The position numbers were made by a program, and so were the translations under genes. The notes beneath the pieces were generated by a model. The model had not been told where the DNA came from, did no database searches, and was given only the letters and a program-made list of their open reading frames with translations. A stretch of DNA of 64,000 bases from an uncultured Gammaproteobacteria bacterium (lineage in GTDB: Bacteria; Pseudomonadota; Gammaproteobacteria; Pseudomonadales; Pseudohongiellaceae), in NCBI GenBank assembly GCA_913060975.1, contig CAJXVC010000002.1, positions 124,001-188,000 on the forward strand, in the 5' to 3' direction. Shown here in pieces: positions 1 to 8,927 of this stretch; position 1 is the stretch's first letter; every line of letters begins with the position of its first letter.

Positions 1-801
1 CAGGACCGCAAACAGATTGAAGCGGATATGCGCGAGCAGGCTTTTGCCGCGCTTGGTGAATTGCAACTGGATGAGCAAACCATGCCAGCCGCGCTGAGTT
101 TGTTCGATGCTCGTTGGCATCAGGGTGTGGTCGGTATTCTGGCTTCCCGCATCAAAGAGAAATTCCACCGTCCCGTCATTGCCTTTGCCGCCGTGAGTGA
201 GGATGCCAACACTGACAATGCCGATCTTTCAATGCCCGGCATCGAATTGAAGGGGTCGGCCCGTTCGATCCCCGGATTCCATATTCGCGATGCGCTGGAT
301 ACGGTTGCGACCGAGAACCCCGGCTTGATTCGCAAGTTTGGTGGCCATGCCATGGCGGCGGGGTTGAGTCTGGACAGTGACCGCTTCGACGATTTTTCAG
401 CAGCGTTTGCTGAAGTCGCGGCGCGGCAATTACAGGCCGATCAACTACAGGCTTTGATTCTCAGCGACGGTGAAATCGCGGCCAGTGAACTGTCACTGGA
501 AACCGCGCAGCTTTTACAAGCGGCCGGACCCTGGGGGCAGGCTTTTCCGGAGCCGATTTTCGATGGTCACTTCTTGCTGGTGAATCAGCGCACGGTCGGC
601 GAAAAGCATTTGAAAATGGTTCTCAGCCCACCAGATTCACCACAGCTTGCACTGGATGCAATCGCTTTTTTTGTCGATGCCGAAGACTGGCCGCCGCAGA
701 CCGCACAGCGGATTCAGCTTGCCTACCGGCTGGATATCAATGAATTTCGCGGTCGGGTCACATTGCAATTGATGGTCGAGCACATTCTCGGCTGGGAGTA
801 G
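1..801 (+). CDS. recJ: Single-stranded-DNA exonuclease RecJ, C-terminal part
   Basis: The reading frame is already open at base 1, so the gene starts before the window. Visible are the end of the catalytic core (RKQIEADM, as in the RecJ segment that enters the second lobe), the DHHA1 domain with its conserved GGHAMAAGLSL motif near base 340, and the C-terminal OB-like region ending RVTLQLMVEHI. RecJ is a cytoplasmic 5'-3' ssDNA exonuclease used in RecF-pathway recombination and mismatch repair. About 266 codons remain of a usual 570. Gene identity is secure; the N-terminal DHH motifs cannot be inspected. Confidence 0.93.
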   Translation, partial: QDRKQIEADMREQAFAALGELQLDEQTMPAALSLFDARWHQGVVGILASRIKEKFHRPVIAFAAVSEDANTDNADLSMPGIELKGSARSIPGFHIRDALDTVATENPGLIRKFGGHAMAAGLSLDSDRFDDFSAAFAEVAARQLQADQLQALILSDGEIAASELSLETAQLLQAAGPWGQAFPEPIFDGHFLLVNQRTVGEKHLKMVLSPPDSPQLALDAIAFFVDAEDWPPQTAQRIQLAYRLDINEFRGRVTLQLMVEHILGWE

Positions 802-1022
802 CTGTGACAATTTGTCGCTTCCGTCATGCACGAATTCCGCTAAATTCAGGTCTAGTAGGCAAGAATCCGCAACACCGCGAAAGCGCTGGCAGCCGTCAAA
901 CCTGCAGTTAGAGTGAGTCAGGCCGACAGTTACCGGTGAAAACGCGATGATTGGTACGGTTTTACGTCTCTAAACCCCCGCTGAGACAGGTAAAATAAGG
1001 GGATACTCCGGGAATCTTATTA

Positions 1023-3938
1023 ATGTCAGCCTTTTTACGTAACAGCCTGTATTTGCTTGTTTTGCTTCTGCCAGCACTGGCGTCAGCGCAACTGCATGAA
1101 ACCGATCAAATTCAGGTCGAATTAGTCTCTGAAACCCGCAATGTCGTGCCGGGGGAGACCACGTGGCTGGCAATCAGGCTCGACCCTATTGAGCACTGGC
1201 ATACCTATTGGAAATTTGGTGGCGATAGTGGGGAAGCCACTGAGACCCGTGACTGGACACTGCCGGAAGGCGTGACTGTCGGCGACATCGTCTGGCCGAT
1301 TCCGGAATGGACACCGTTTCTGGGCAGTTCGCTGGTCACGTTTACCTATGAGCGCGAAGTCTTGCTGCCATTCCCGGTGACCGTACCAGCGGATTTTGAT
1401 CAGGAACAACTGAACCTGAGTACCACGATTGCCTGGCAGGTTTGTGAAGAGATCTGTATTCCTGGTGAGGCACAATTTGCCTTGTCATTGCCAGTGGGAG
1501 ACAAGCTCTCAATCGACCCGCAATGGCAGCCACTGTTTGCCGAAACCCGCGCCCGTACACCTTTGCCCATTGATGAACATGATCTGGTCGCCGAGTTCAA
1601 TGATCACGACGGCAAGATCAATGTCATGGTGCAGGGCAGCGAGGCCCAATTCGCCGCTATCGATGAAGCCTGGTTTTTCCCGACCCAAAGCCGTGTGATG
1701 ACTTATGCCCCTTATCGGGATGTCATGATTGATGGCGATCGACTGCAGATCAGTACTGAACAACATCGCCGCTACGATGGCGTGGCCGAGCTGAACGGTC
1801 TGCTGTCGTTTATCGATGACGATGGCAACTGGCACGGTTACGACATCCAGCCGCAAGCGAGCAATGTAGCCTGGGACAACAGCATCGAAGTCGAACTGCT
1901 TGCCGAGACCACCAGCATAGTTCCCGGTGAGACAACGTGGCTGGGCTTGCGCCTCGATCCGGCAGAGCACTGGCATACGTATTGGAAAATGGGCGGCGAC
2001 AGCGGTGAGCCAACCAGCGTCAATGAGTGGCAAGCACCAGAAGGTACGCAGATAGGCGAGCTGCAATTTCCTGCGCCACATTGGCTACCGTTTTACGAAA
2101 CCGATCTGGTTAATTTTGGCTATGAGAAAGTAGTGACTCACCTCGTACCAGTAACGATTCCGGCCGATTACAGTGAAGATAGCGTGACGCTGAGTACGCT
2201 GGCCTACTGGAACGTTTGCGATCAGATTTGTATTCCCGGTGAGCAGCGCTTGAGTATTACTCTGCCAGTTGCCGATGTGGCTGAACTCGATGCCGCGAAC
2301 CAGTCTCTGTTTGCTGAGTCTCGCAGTCAGATGCCCGAGACCGAACATAATATTCAGTCATTGATTGCGGTAGCAGGTGAACGCGTCAGCCTTGGTTTTG
2401 AATCAGCCGATCCGGTTTTTGCTGATTTCACTGATGCGTATTTTTTCCCCGAACAGCGCCGTGTGATCAAACCCGGTCCGCTGCGCGATGTCAGTATTCA
2501 GCCTTCACTGTTGCAGATTACGCATCAGCAACCGCGCCGCATGCTCGAAGACTTGTCTTCAGTCTATGGTGTGCTGGTATTGGAAGACGAGTCCGGCAAT
2601 CGCTCGGCCTATGATTTCGTCAATCCTGCAACGAATGCCAACTCAACGACGATTATGCCTTTGGCGCCTGCTGTCAATGAAGGCTCGGCGCCGGGTGGCA
2701 CACTTATGGTATCGCTGTTGTTTGCGTTTCTCGGCGGCATTATTCTTAATTTGATGCCTTGTGTTTTCCCGGTGCTGTCATTGAAGGCACTCAGTTTCAC
2801 GAAAAACTCGGGCCTGGCGGCCAGCAAGCAGCGCATGGATGGTCTGGTGTATACCGCTGGTGTTGTTAGTGCTTTTGTCGTGCTGGCCTCAATACTGGTC
2901 GCCTTGCGCGCAGGCGGGGAAGCAGTGGGCTGGGCATTCCAGTTTCAGCAACCCTGGTTCCTGGCGTTTATTGTCTATCTGTTTTTCCTGATGGGGTTAA
3001 GCCTGTCTGGTGTATTTGAAATCGGCACGTCGCTCATGGGTGCCGGTGGCAATTTAACAACCAAGGAAGGCTACAAGGGTTCCTATTTTACCGGTGTGCT
3101 CGCGACTATCGTGGCCACACCCTGCACGGCGCCATTCATGGGGCCGGCAATCGGTTACGCGCTGACCCAGTCCTGGCTGGTGTCCATGCTGGTCTTCGTT
3201 GCGTTGGGTCTGGGTATGGCGTTGCCGATATTGGCGTTGTCCTTCGTGCCTGGCCTGGGCAAGTTCCTGCCCAAGCCCGGCGCCTGGATGGTGACCTTCA
3301 AGCAAGTGATGGCCTTCCCGCTGTACGCCTCGGCCTTGTTCTTCCTGTGGGTGCTTGGCAATCAGGTCGGCATCATGGGCATGACGCTGACATTGGGTGT
3401 TTGTATGCTGATGGCATTCGCCGCCTGGATGTATCAACGCCGCTTTAACATGGGCCTGGTTCTGCGCAGTTTCAGTTATGGCACTGCAGCGGCGGTGTTG
3501 TTACTGGCGATCTTGTTGACCCAGTCACCGTTCATGCAAACGGTCATGACGGGTAATGCGGTAGCCGGGAGTGGCGATGGTGCTGATGCCAGTGCCGACT
3601 TCGAGCCATTCAGCAGTGCCCGGGTTGCCGAGTTGCGTGCCGAGGGGCGCCCGGTGTTTGTCAATATGACCGCGGCCTGGTGTATTACCTGTCTGGCGAA
3701 CGAGCAGACAACACTGGGTACTGAGCGAGTGCGAACTGCACTGCGAGACAATGACATTACTTACATGAAGGGGGACTGGACCAACGAGGACCCGGAGATT
3801 ACCGCGGTGCTGAATCAGTTCAATCGGCCCTCAGTGCCACTCTATATTCTGTATCCGGGTGACCCCGATGCGCAGCCGAGCTTACTGCCGCAAATACTGA
3901 CCCCGGGAATCGTGACCGAGGCGTTTAATACGCTCTAG
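1023..3938 (+). CDS. DsbD-family thiol:disulfide interchange protein with duplicated N-terminal domain
   Basis: Membrane protein predicted to carry electrons from cytoplasmic thioredoxin to periplasmic partners. Residues 1-22 form a signal peptide. Two tandem N-terminal immunoglobulin-like DsbD-alpha/DsbC-like domains follow (about 25-275 and 285-530). They share the VPGETTWL(A/G)(I/L)RLDP and HWHTYWK motifs, and each carries a C-x3-C pair (C141/C145 CEEIC, C399/C403 CDQIC). The DsbD transmembrane core has its two redox cysteines in LMPCVFP (C580) and ATPCTAP (C701). The C-terminal thioredoxin-like domain has WCITC (C887/C890). At 971 aa it is far longer than E. coli DsbD (about 565 aa), and the second alpha domain explains most of the excess. 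It stands alone between recJ and a serine hydrolase. No strong Shine-Dalgarno is seen before the ATG. Confidence 0.9.
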   Translation: MSAFLRNSLYLLVLLLPALASAQLHETDQIQVELVSETRNVVPGETTWLAIRLDPIEHWHTYWKFGGDSGEATETRDWTLPEGVTVGDIVWPIPEWTPFLGSSLVTFTYEREVLLPFPVTVPADFDQEQLNLSTTIAWQVCEEICIPGEAQFALSLPVGDKLSIDPQWQPLFAETRARTPLPIDEHDLVAEFNDHDGKINVMVQGSEAQFAAIDEAWFFPTQSRVMTYAPYRDVMIDGDRLQISTEQHRRYDGVAELNGLLSFIDDDGNWHGYDIQPQASNVAWDNSIEVELLAETTSIVPGETTWLGLRLDPAEHWHTYWKMGGDSGEPTSVNEWQAPEGTQIGELQFPAPHWLPFYETDLVNFGYEKVVTHLVPVTIPADYSEDSVTLSTLAYWNVCDQICIPGEQRLSITLPVADVAELDAANQSLFAESRSQMPETEHNIQSLIAVAGERVSLGFESADPVFADFTDAYFFPEQRRVIKPGPLRDVSIQPSLLQITHQQPRRMLEDLSSVYGVLVLEDESGNRSAYDFVNPATNANSTTIMPLAPAVNEGSAPGGTLMVSLLFAFLGGIILNLMPCVFPVLSLKALSFTKNSGLAASKQRMDGLVYTAGVVSAFVVLASILVALRAGGEAVGWAFQFQQPWFLAFIVYLFFLMGLSLSGVFEIGTSLMGAGGNLTTKEGYKGSYFTGVLATIVATPCTAPFMGPAIGYALTQSWLVSMLVFVALGLGMALPILALSFVPGLGKFLPKPGAWMVTFKQVMAFPLYASALFFLWVLGNQVGIMGMTLTLGVCMLMAFAAWMYQRRFNMGLVLRSFSYGTAAAVLLLAILLTQSPFMQTVMTGNAVAGSGDGADASADFEPFSSARVAELRAEGRPVFVNMTAAWCITCLANEQTTLGTERVRTALRDNDITYMKGDWTNEDPEITAVLNQFNRPSVPLYILYPGDPDAQPSLLPQILTPGIVTEAFNTL

Positions 3939-3984
3939 TAGTGCACTGGCTGCAGTATCAGCTGCAACCTCGGTCAATCTACTG

Positions 3985-5196
3985 GTGCGTATGTTGCGTA
4001 ACAATAAAAAACACATCGAACTCGAGACCAACAGCGTGCATTTCAACAAAGCAGTATTGGCCCCAGCAAGAATTACCCAGGCAGCAGCTCAATACCCGGT
4101 GCTTAAACAGGCTCCCAAGCAGGGAGCATTACTGACCCTGTTATGGATGCTGGTGTTTGCAGCATCCTTGGGCGTTACTGCTAAGGCGCTGGGTCAAGAA
4201 CAAGAGCGAGAGCGTCAGGTGCCGACTGCCAGCCTGACTGACTTCAGTGCCGCCCAGCGCGCCGCACAAGCACTCCCACGACTGCAAAGCCTGCTAATCA
4301 GCCAGCACGGTGAAGTGCTGTTTGAAGAGTACTTCGGCGACACTAACCCACGCCGTCCGGCGAACATGAAGTCAGCATCCAAGAGTGTTATTTCGGCGCT
4401 GGTTGGTCTGGCCATCGATCAGGGTTATATCGAATCGGTTGACGTACCCATCGCGACTTTCTTTCCGGAATACATCTCCCCTGAACGCAATGCCGATAAA
4501 ACGGGTATTACGGTCGAGAATCTGCTCACCATGCAATCCGGACTGGAGACGACCAGCAATCGTAACTACGGGCGTTGGGTCTTGAGTAACAACTGGATCG
4601 AGTTTGCCATCGAGCAACCGTTAGTTGCCGAACCCGGCACGCGCATGCTCTACAGCACTGGCAGCACGCATCTGCTGTCAGCCATCATTACCCGTGCTAC
4701 TGGCATGAGCACGAGGGATTTTGCCCAACAGGCGCTTACTCAGCCTCTGGGTTTCTCCATGTCCTATTGGTCGCAGGATCCGCAAGGCATCTACTTTGGT
4801 GGTAACGACATGGAATGGACGCCACAACAGATGTTGGCGTTTGGCGAGATGTATCTGAATAACGGCCGCGTCGGTCAGCAGCAAATCATTCCTGAGGCCT
4901 GGGTGGATGTGTCGCACCAGCCGCACGCGCGTTCACCGCGCGGGCAAGGGCGCTTCTATGGCTATGGCTGGTGGCTGCGTGATCTGGCTGGCTTGCAAGT
5001 ACCTGTTGCCTGGGGTTATGGCGGGCAATTGATCTTTGTGGTGGAAGAATTTGCTATGGTGATTGTGGCCACGTCAGATAGCGAGCCAGGCCCGAGCCGC
5101 CGTGGCCATTTGGGTGATTTGTATGATCTGGTTGAAGAGCAGATTCTGAAGCCAGTAAGCCGGGCAGAGCGGGGCAGATTTTCTGGCGGCGAATAA
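3985..5196 (+). CDS. Serine hydrolase, class C beta-lactamase-like fold
   Basis: Probable periplasmic or membrane-anchored esterase/amidase of the beta-lactamase-related family. A hydrophobic segment at about residues 46-66 (LLTLLWMLVFAASLGV) looks like a late signal anchor. The catalytic S-x-x-K is SASKSV near residue 131, the second motif is YSTG near residue 217, and the third is GYGGQ in place of the K-T-G of true beta-lactamases, as in 6-aminohexanoate-hydrolase-like members. The substrate cannot be predicted. The first start is GTG, with an in-frame ATG two codons later; neither has a good ribosome-binding site, and a start nearer the hydrophobic segment is possible. It lies 46 bases after the DsbD-like gene on the same strand. 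Confidence 0.82.
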   Translation: MRMLRNNKKHIELETNSVHFNKAVLAPARITQAAAQYPVLKQAPKQGALLTLLWMLVFAASLGVTAKALGQEQERERQVPTASLTDFSAAQRAAQALPRLQSLLISQHGEVLFEEYFGDTNPRRPANMKSASKSVISALVGLAIDQGYIESVDVPIATFFPEYISPERNADKTGITVENLLTMQSGLETTSNRNYGRWVLSNNWIEFAIEQPLVAEPGTRMLYSTGSTHLLSAIITRATGMSTRDFAQQALTQPLGFSMSYWSQDPQGIYFGGNDMEWTPQQMLAFGEMYLNNGRVGQQQIIPEAWVDVSHQPHARSPRGQGRFYGYGWWLRDLAGLQVPVAWGYGGQLIFVVEEFAMVIVATSDSEPGPSRRGHLGDLYDLVEEQILKPVSRAERGRFSGGE

Positions 5197-5263
5197 GTGT
5201 GTTCGGTGGGCGACGGTTAGTGGTATTGAAATGGTAAGCTAACTCGCTATCTGGCAAGTCAGG

Positions 5264-5953
5264 TCAGCTGCTCAGATAGTATTCAATCTTCAGGCGGTTA
5301 ATCTCGATCACATCATGATTTTCAAGCTTGATCGCGCGAGCACCGATTTCCTGGCCGTTAACGCGAGTCTTGGTGGCACCCATGCTGTTGTCGAGATTGA
5401 CAATAAAGTGGCCATCGGGGCGCTTGTTGATTTGAACCAGTTCGGCACCGGACTTGCCCAGTTTGACCGAGGATTTGACCAGTGGGAGTTCTTTACCGGC
5501 ACCCGAGCCGTTAAGGATTTGCAGTTTGGCGGTGTCGAGTTTGCTGTGTCCGGCTTCTGGCTCAAAGTCGATAGCATGAATGTCAGGGTTCGCTACGCTC
5601 TGGGCAGGCTCGGCTTTGCGACGAATGAGAACAGTCTTTTCAGCTTCCTGACCGACGCGGGCCGAATCGTTGATATAGCGTAGCTCGTGTTTGCCAATGG
5701 TGATGACATCGCCATTCTTCAGCGGGTGCTTGTTAATAGGCTGGCCATTAACGTAAGTGCCATTGGTGCTGTCCAGATCTTCTAAAAACGAGTCTTCAAA
5801 AATCGTCAGTAGCTTGGCGTGATGACCACTGACTGCCAGATTCTCGATGCAAATATCGTTGTCATCTTTGCGCCCGATAGTCATGACTTCCTTGTCGAGA
5901 GTGAACTCGCCAAGTTTGCTGGCATTGAAGCTGTATTCCAGTTTTCCCGGCAT
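5264..5953 (-). CDS. Double FHA-domain protein
   Basis: Phosphothreonine-binding adaptor, last gene of a kinase-phosphatase-FHA set. The first FHA domain (about residues 10-90) keeps the classic residues GR (in TIGRKDDND), SxxH (SGHHAK) and the STNGTYVNG loop. A second, more divergent forkhead-associated-like domain occupies the C-terminal 90 residues (GKSGAEL, NSMGATKTRVNG) and lacks the canonical SxxH, so it may not bind phosphothreonine. The linker is charged. The frame is also open from an ATG at 5971 directly after the phosphatase stop, but the ATG at 5953 is preceded by GAGG at good spacing and begins MPGKLEYSF, so it is preferred. It probably senses the phosphorylation state set by the two upstream genes. 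Confidence 0.85.
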   Translation of the reverse strand: MPGKLEYSFNASKLGEFTLDKEVMTIGRKDDNDICIENLAVSGHHAKLLTIFEDSFLEDLDSTNGTYVNGQPINKHPLKNGDVITIGKHELRYINDSARVGQEAEKTVLIRRKAEPAQSVANPDIHAIDFEPEAGHSKLDTAKLQILNGSGAGKELPLVKSSVKLGKSGAELVQINKRPDGHFIVNLDNSMGATKTRVNGQEIGARAIKLENHDVIEINRLKIEYYLSS

Positions 5954-5972
5954 ATGCGCCTCGTTTCTCATG

Positions 5973-6752
5973 CTACTTGTCCTGTTCGGTCATGCTGACT
6001 TGAATCAGGATGACAGAAATATTGTCTTTACCACCGTTGCGATTGGCCAGATCAACAAGATGTTGGGCAGTGCCCTCCAGTTCACAGTTGGCTTCAACGA
6101 GAACTTCCTGAATCAACCAGTCAGCGACCATATCCGAAAGCCCGTCAGAGCAGAGCAACAGAACGTCGCCGTCCATTAATTCCTTTTCTACTATGTCGAC
6201 TTCAACTTGTGCCTTGGTGCCAAGGGCCCGGGTCACGATGTGACCAACACTGGCTGTCTTGGCTTCTTCTTCGCTGTAAAACCCTTTATCGATCAGGTCT
6301 TGAGCCAGGCTGTGGTCTTTGGTTACGCGCTGCAGCGCAGAGTCCCGGAACAGATACAAGCGAGAGTCACCGACATGGCCAGCCACCATACGATTACCCT
6401 CGATAATGGCAGCAACAACCGTGGTCCCCATGCCTCTGTGCTCTTCTGTCGTCTCAGAAGCCTGAAAAATAATATTGTTACTGTGGGAAATTGTATTTGA
6501 CACGAACTCCAATAACTGAGAACCAGTTATCGATCTGGAATTTTCGCGTTTGGCCAGTACTCCCAGCTTTTCCAGGACAGATTCAACCGCCATATGGGAG
6601 GCAATCTCGCCGGATTGGTGACCACCCATCCCATCGGCCAATACCGCGATTCCAAGTTCCTGATTGTAGCCAATATGGTCTTCGTTATGCTGGCGACGGG
6701 TACCTGTGTCAGTACAGCCGGCTATTCTCACCTTGGTTAGATCCTCTGACAT
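5973..6752 (-). CDS. PP2C-family Ser/Thr protein phosphatase
   Basis: Metal-dependent cytoplasmic phosphatase, expected to reverse phosphorylation by the adjacent kinase. The PPM motifs are all visible: TDTGTRRQHNEDH, VLADGMGGHQSGE, GMGTTVVA, GHVGDSRLYL, VTKDHSL, VTRALG, LLLCSDGLSDMV and GGKDNISVILI. These supply the acidic residues for the two-metal centre. Length (259 aa) is usual for stand-alone bacterial PP2C. The start at 6752 (MSEDLTKVR) is chosen because the alignable domain begins there and GGGAA precedes it. It overlaps the end of the kinase gene by 44 bases, suggesting translational coupling. The FHA gene follows within about 20 bases. Confidence 0.9.
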   Translation of the reverse strand: MSEDLTKVRIAGCTDTGTRRQHNEDHIGYNQELGIAVLADGMGGHQSGEIASHMAVESVLEKLGVLAKRENSRSITGSQLLEFVSNTISHSNNIIFQASETTEEHRGMGTTVVAAIIEGNRMVAGHVGDSRLYLFRDSALQRVTKDHSLAQDLIDKGFYSEEEAKTASVGHIVTRALGTKAQVEVDIVEKELMDGDVLLLCSDGLSDMVADWLIQEVLVEANCELEGTAQHLVDLANRNGGKDNISVILIQVSMTEQDK

Positions 6753-8562
6753 CGGTTTTCCCAAACAACCCCTGGAATTCATCGACCAGAACCGAATAGC
6801 TCTGGCTGATTTTCTCTTGCCCGTCAAACATGAAAAGGTACTGTGCAAAGACGAGTATCAACACAGCAAACAAAATATTCAACCGGCCTTTCTGCGGGCG
6901 GTTTCCCGCGGCCGCCATCACTGACGGATCATAACCTGTCGATTGTGGCTGAACCGTCGACGGAATAGCGGGTGGACGGGTTTTATCACGAAGGGGTTTG
7001 GCAGTAAACGTCTGAGGCTGTTTGCGCTCAAGGTGAGTCTGGAATATCTCAAGAGCACGCTCCAGACTTTGCTCATCGCGCTTCTCTGGCAGCGTAGAAA
7101 GCATGTTAGTGATCAAGTCTTGAATATCCAGAGGCATCTTGGCAAAGTCTTTGCGCAGGACAAAACCGGTCTGCTCACGGTGGCGCGGCAAAGCGCCGGT
7201 AAAGAGCTGATACAAGATTACACCGACCGAATAAATGTCAGAGGAGAAGGAGCGCTTTTCATCGGCCAGAGAGTAGTAACGGGCCATTTCCACATTGGAG
7301 GTATCATCCTGCAGATAGAAGTCAGTGACTTTGACCTTGCCGTCGTTGGTAAACAGGATGTTGGTCGGACGCAAATGGCCATGGATAATGCGATTGCGAT
7401 GGGCGAATACCATGGCTTCGCAAATCTGGCTGGCGATTTCCAGAGTCTGCTGCCAGTTTAGCTGAAACGACAGCTTGTCATGCAGCGTACCGCCACTCAT
7501 GTATTCCTGCACAAGCATGAAGAACTTGTCATTCTTGAAAGTGCCGAGTGTGCTGACGATGCTGGGGTGGGCCAATGTGGCGAGCATCTTGCTGGCTTCG
7601 TAACCGCTGGTCATCGCGAGTTTCTTTTTGATGATAAGCAGCGTGCCCTTCTGCTTTTGCTGATACAGGTAAACGCCACCGTATTTATCTTCGCGCAGCA
7701 CATCCAGGAGCATGAAACGGGATTTGAAGCTGGTGATTCCGCTTTCCGCGCGTTTCTTTAGTTCCGTATTGATGTGAGCACCCTGTGCGGCTGCCAGGAG
7801 TCGGGTTTTGAGTTCCTCCGCAGAGGCCGGACGCTGCGCCGGGTCTGTATTCAGGCATTGCAGGATCAGTTCATTCAGTGTGCTATTCACTTCAGGGTTG
7901 AGCTGCGCCGGTTCAGGAAAGCGGCCGTTCGGCAAATGCCCGGTGAACAGGTTGTACATCACCACGCCAACTGAGTAGATATCGCTTTGCGCGGTGACGT
8001 TGTCAGACGATTCTTTTTGCTCCGGGGACATGTAGTTGTAAGTCCCCATAACCGTTCCGGTCGAGGTTCGGCCAATTTTTTGCTTTTGGTCTTCATAGAA
8101 CTGGGCGATACCGAAATCAAGAATCTTGATAGCGCCTTCCTCATCGATGAGGATGTTGTCGGGCTTGATGTCACGGTGAATAACATTATTCTTGTGCGCG
8201 TAGGACAGCGCCTTGAGTACCTGTACGACGATCTCAATCTTCTCGCCATGATCCATTTGGCGCGTTTTGCTGGCAGTGCCAAGATCGATGCCCTCGATGA
8301 ACTCCATGACGAAGTAGGGCATGTCGTCTTCGCTGATGCCCTTGTCGATGACATGAATGATATTGGCGTGGTTGAGGCGAGCGATGATGAACGACTCGCG
8401 CTCGAAGCGATGTCTGGCATCGGTGTCAGCGTTGAGGTCGTTGAGTAGAAGTTTGATAGCAACAGGTCGCTGCAGGGAATCCTGAATTCCCTTGTAAACT
8501 TGTGCCATTCCACCTTCGCCAATTTTGACGAAATTGGAATATCCTTGCAGTTGCAGTGTCAT
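6709..8562 (-). CDS. Membrane-anchored Ser/Thr kinase with kinase and pseudokinase domains
   Basis: The first Hanks-type kinase domain (about residues 8-260) is complete: glycine loop GEGGMAQVY, VAIK lysine K37, catalytic loop HRDIKPDN (D131) and DFG (149-151). A second kinase-like domain (about 282-510) keeps the fold signature (YMSGGTL, SSDIYSVGVILYQLFTGALP). Its catalytic loop reads HGHLRPTN (394-401), so the Asp is replaced by His, and DFG is DFY (414-416), indicating a pseudokinase. A transmembrane segment lies at about 560-579, near the C-terminus, with about 35 residues beyond it, so both kinase domains are cytoplasmic. It leads the operon with the PP2C and FHA genes. The PpkA/PppA/FHA sets of type VI secretion are comparable, but no secretion genes occur here. 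Confidence 0.9.
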   Translation of the reverse strand: MTLQLQGYSNFVKIGEGGMAQVYKGIQDSLQRPVAIKLLLNDLNADTDARHRFERESFIIARLNHANIIHVIDKGISEDDMPYFVMEFIEGIDLGTASKTRQMDHGEKIEIVVQVLKALSYAHKNNVIHRDIKPDNILIDEEGAIKILDFGIAQFYEDQKQKIGRTSTGTVMGTYNYMSPEQKESSDNVTAQSDIYSVGVVMYNLFTGHLPNGRFPEPAQLNPEVNSTLNELILQCLNTDPAQRPASAEELKTRLLAAAQGAHINTELKKRAESGITSFKSRFMLLDVLREDKYGGVYLYQQKQKGTLLIIKKKLAMTSGYEASKMLATLAHPSIVSTLGTFKNDKFFMLVQEYMSGGTLHDKLSFQLNWQQTLEIASQICEAMVFAHRNRIIHGHLRPTNILFTNDGKVKVTDFYLQDDTSNVEMARYYSLADEKRSFSSDIYSVGVILYQLFTGALPRHREQTGFVLRKDFAKMPLDIQDLITNMLSTLPEKRDEQSLERALEIFQTHLERKQPQTFTAKPLRDKTRPPAIPSTVQPQSTGYDPSVMAAAGNRPQKGRLNILFAVLILVFAQYLFMFDGQEKISQSYSVLVDEFQGLFGKTDVRGSNQGENSRLY

Positions 8563-8927
8563 GAGCGGCCTTGGATAGCTGTTACGAATCAGTGATCAAT
8601 TGACTCAGCCGATAGACTAATGAACGGGGCGCAAGGATAATGTGATAGTCTTCGCAAATGCTGGGCGGGAAGTATATCTACGTAAGCGTTGATTTTATTG
8701 AGAAAATTCGTACGAACAGCGTTCCGGATTGGCATTGAACAAGCTCAATGCATCTGACCTTTTTCCTGACTGCATACGGACAATATCAGAATCTGCGCAG
8801 TACAAAGCAAAAGCAAGAAGACCAAGTGGGATACGGCAGCAACAAGCGCCAAATGAAAAGGCAGTTAACGGCAGGCAAAGGCAGTCATTCGACAATCACC
8901 TGACATCGCGGGCACAAGCAAACAGCA
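8563..8927. other. Intergenic region between divergent genes
   Basis: This 365-base gap separates the divergent kinase operon (minus) and exporter gene (plus), so it must hold promoters for both. I see no convincing ORF, terminator or long inverted repeat in it. Short reading frames here have no ribosome-binding sites and no protein-like composition. Confidence 0.5.
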
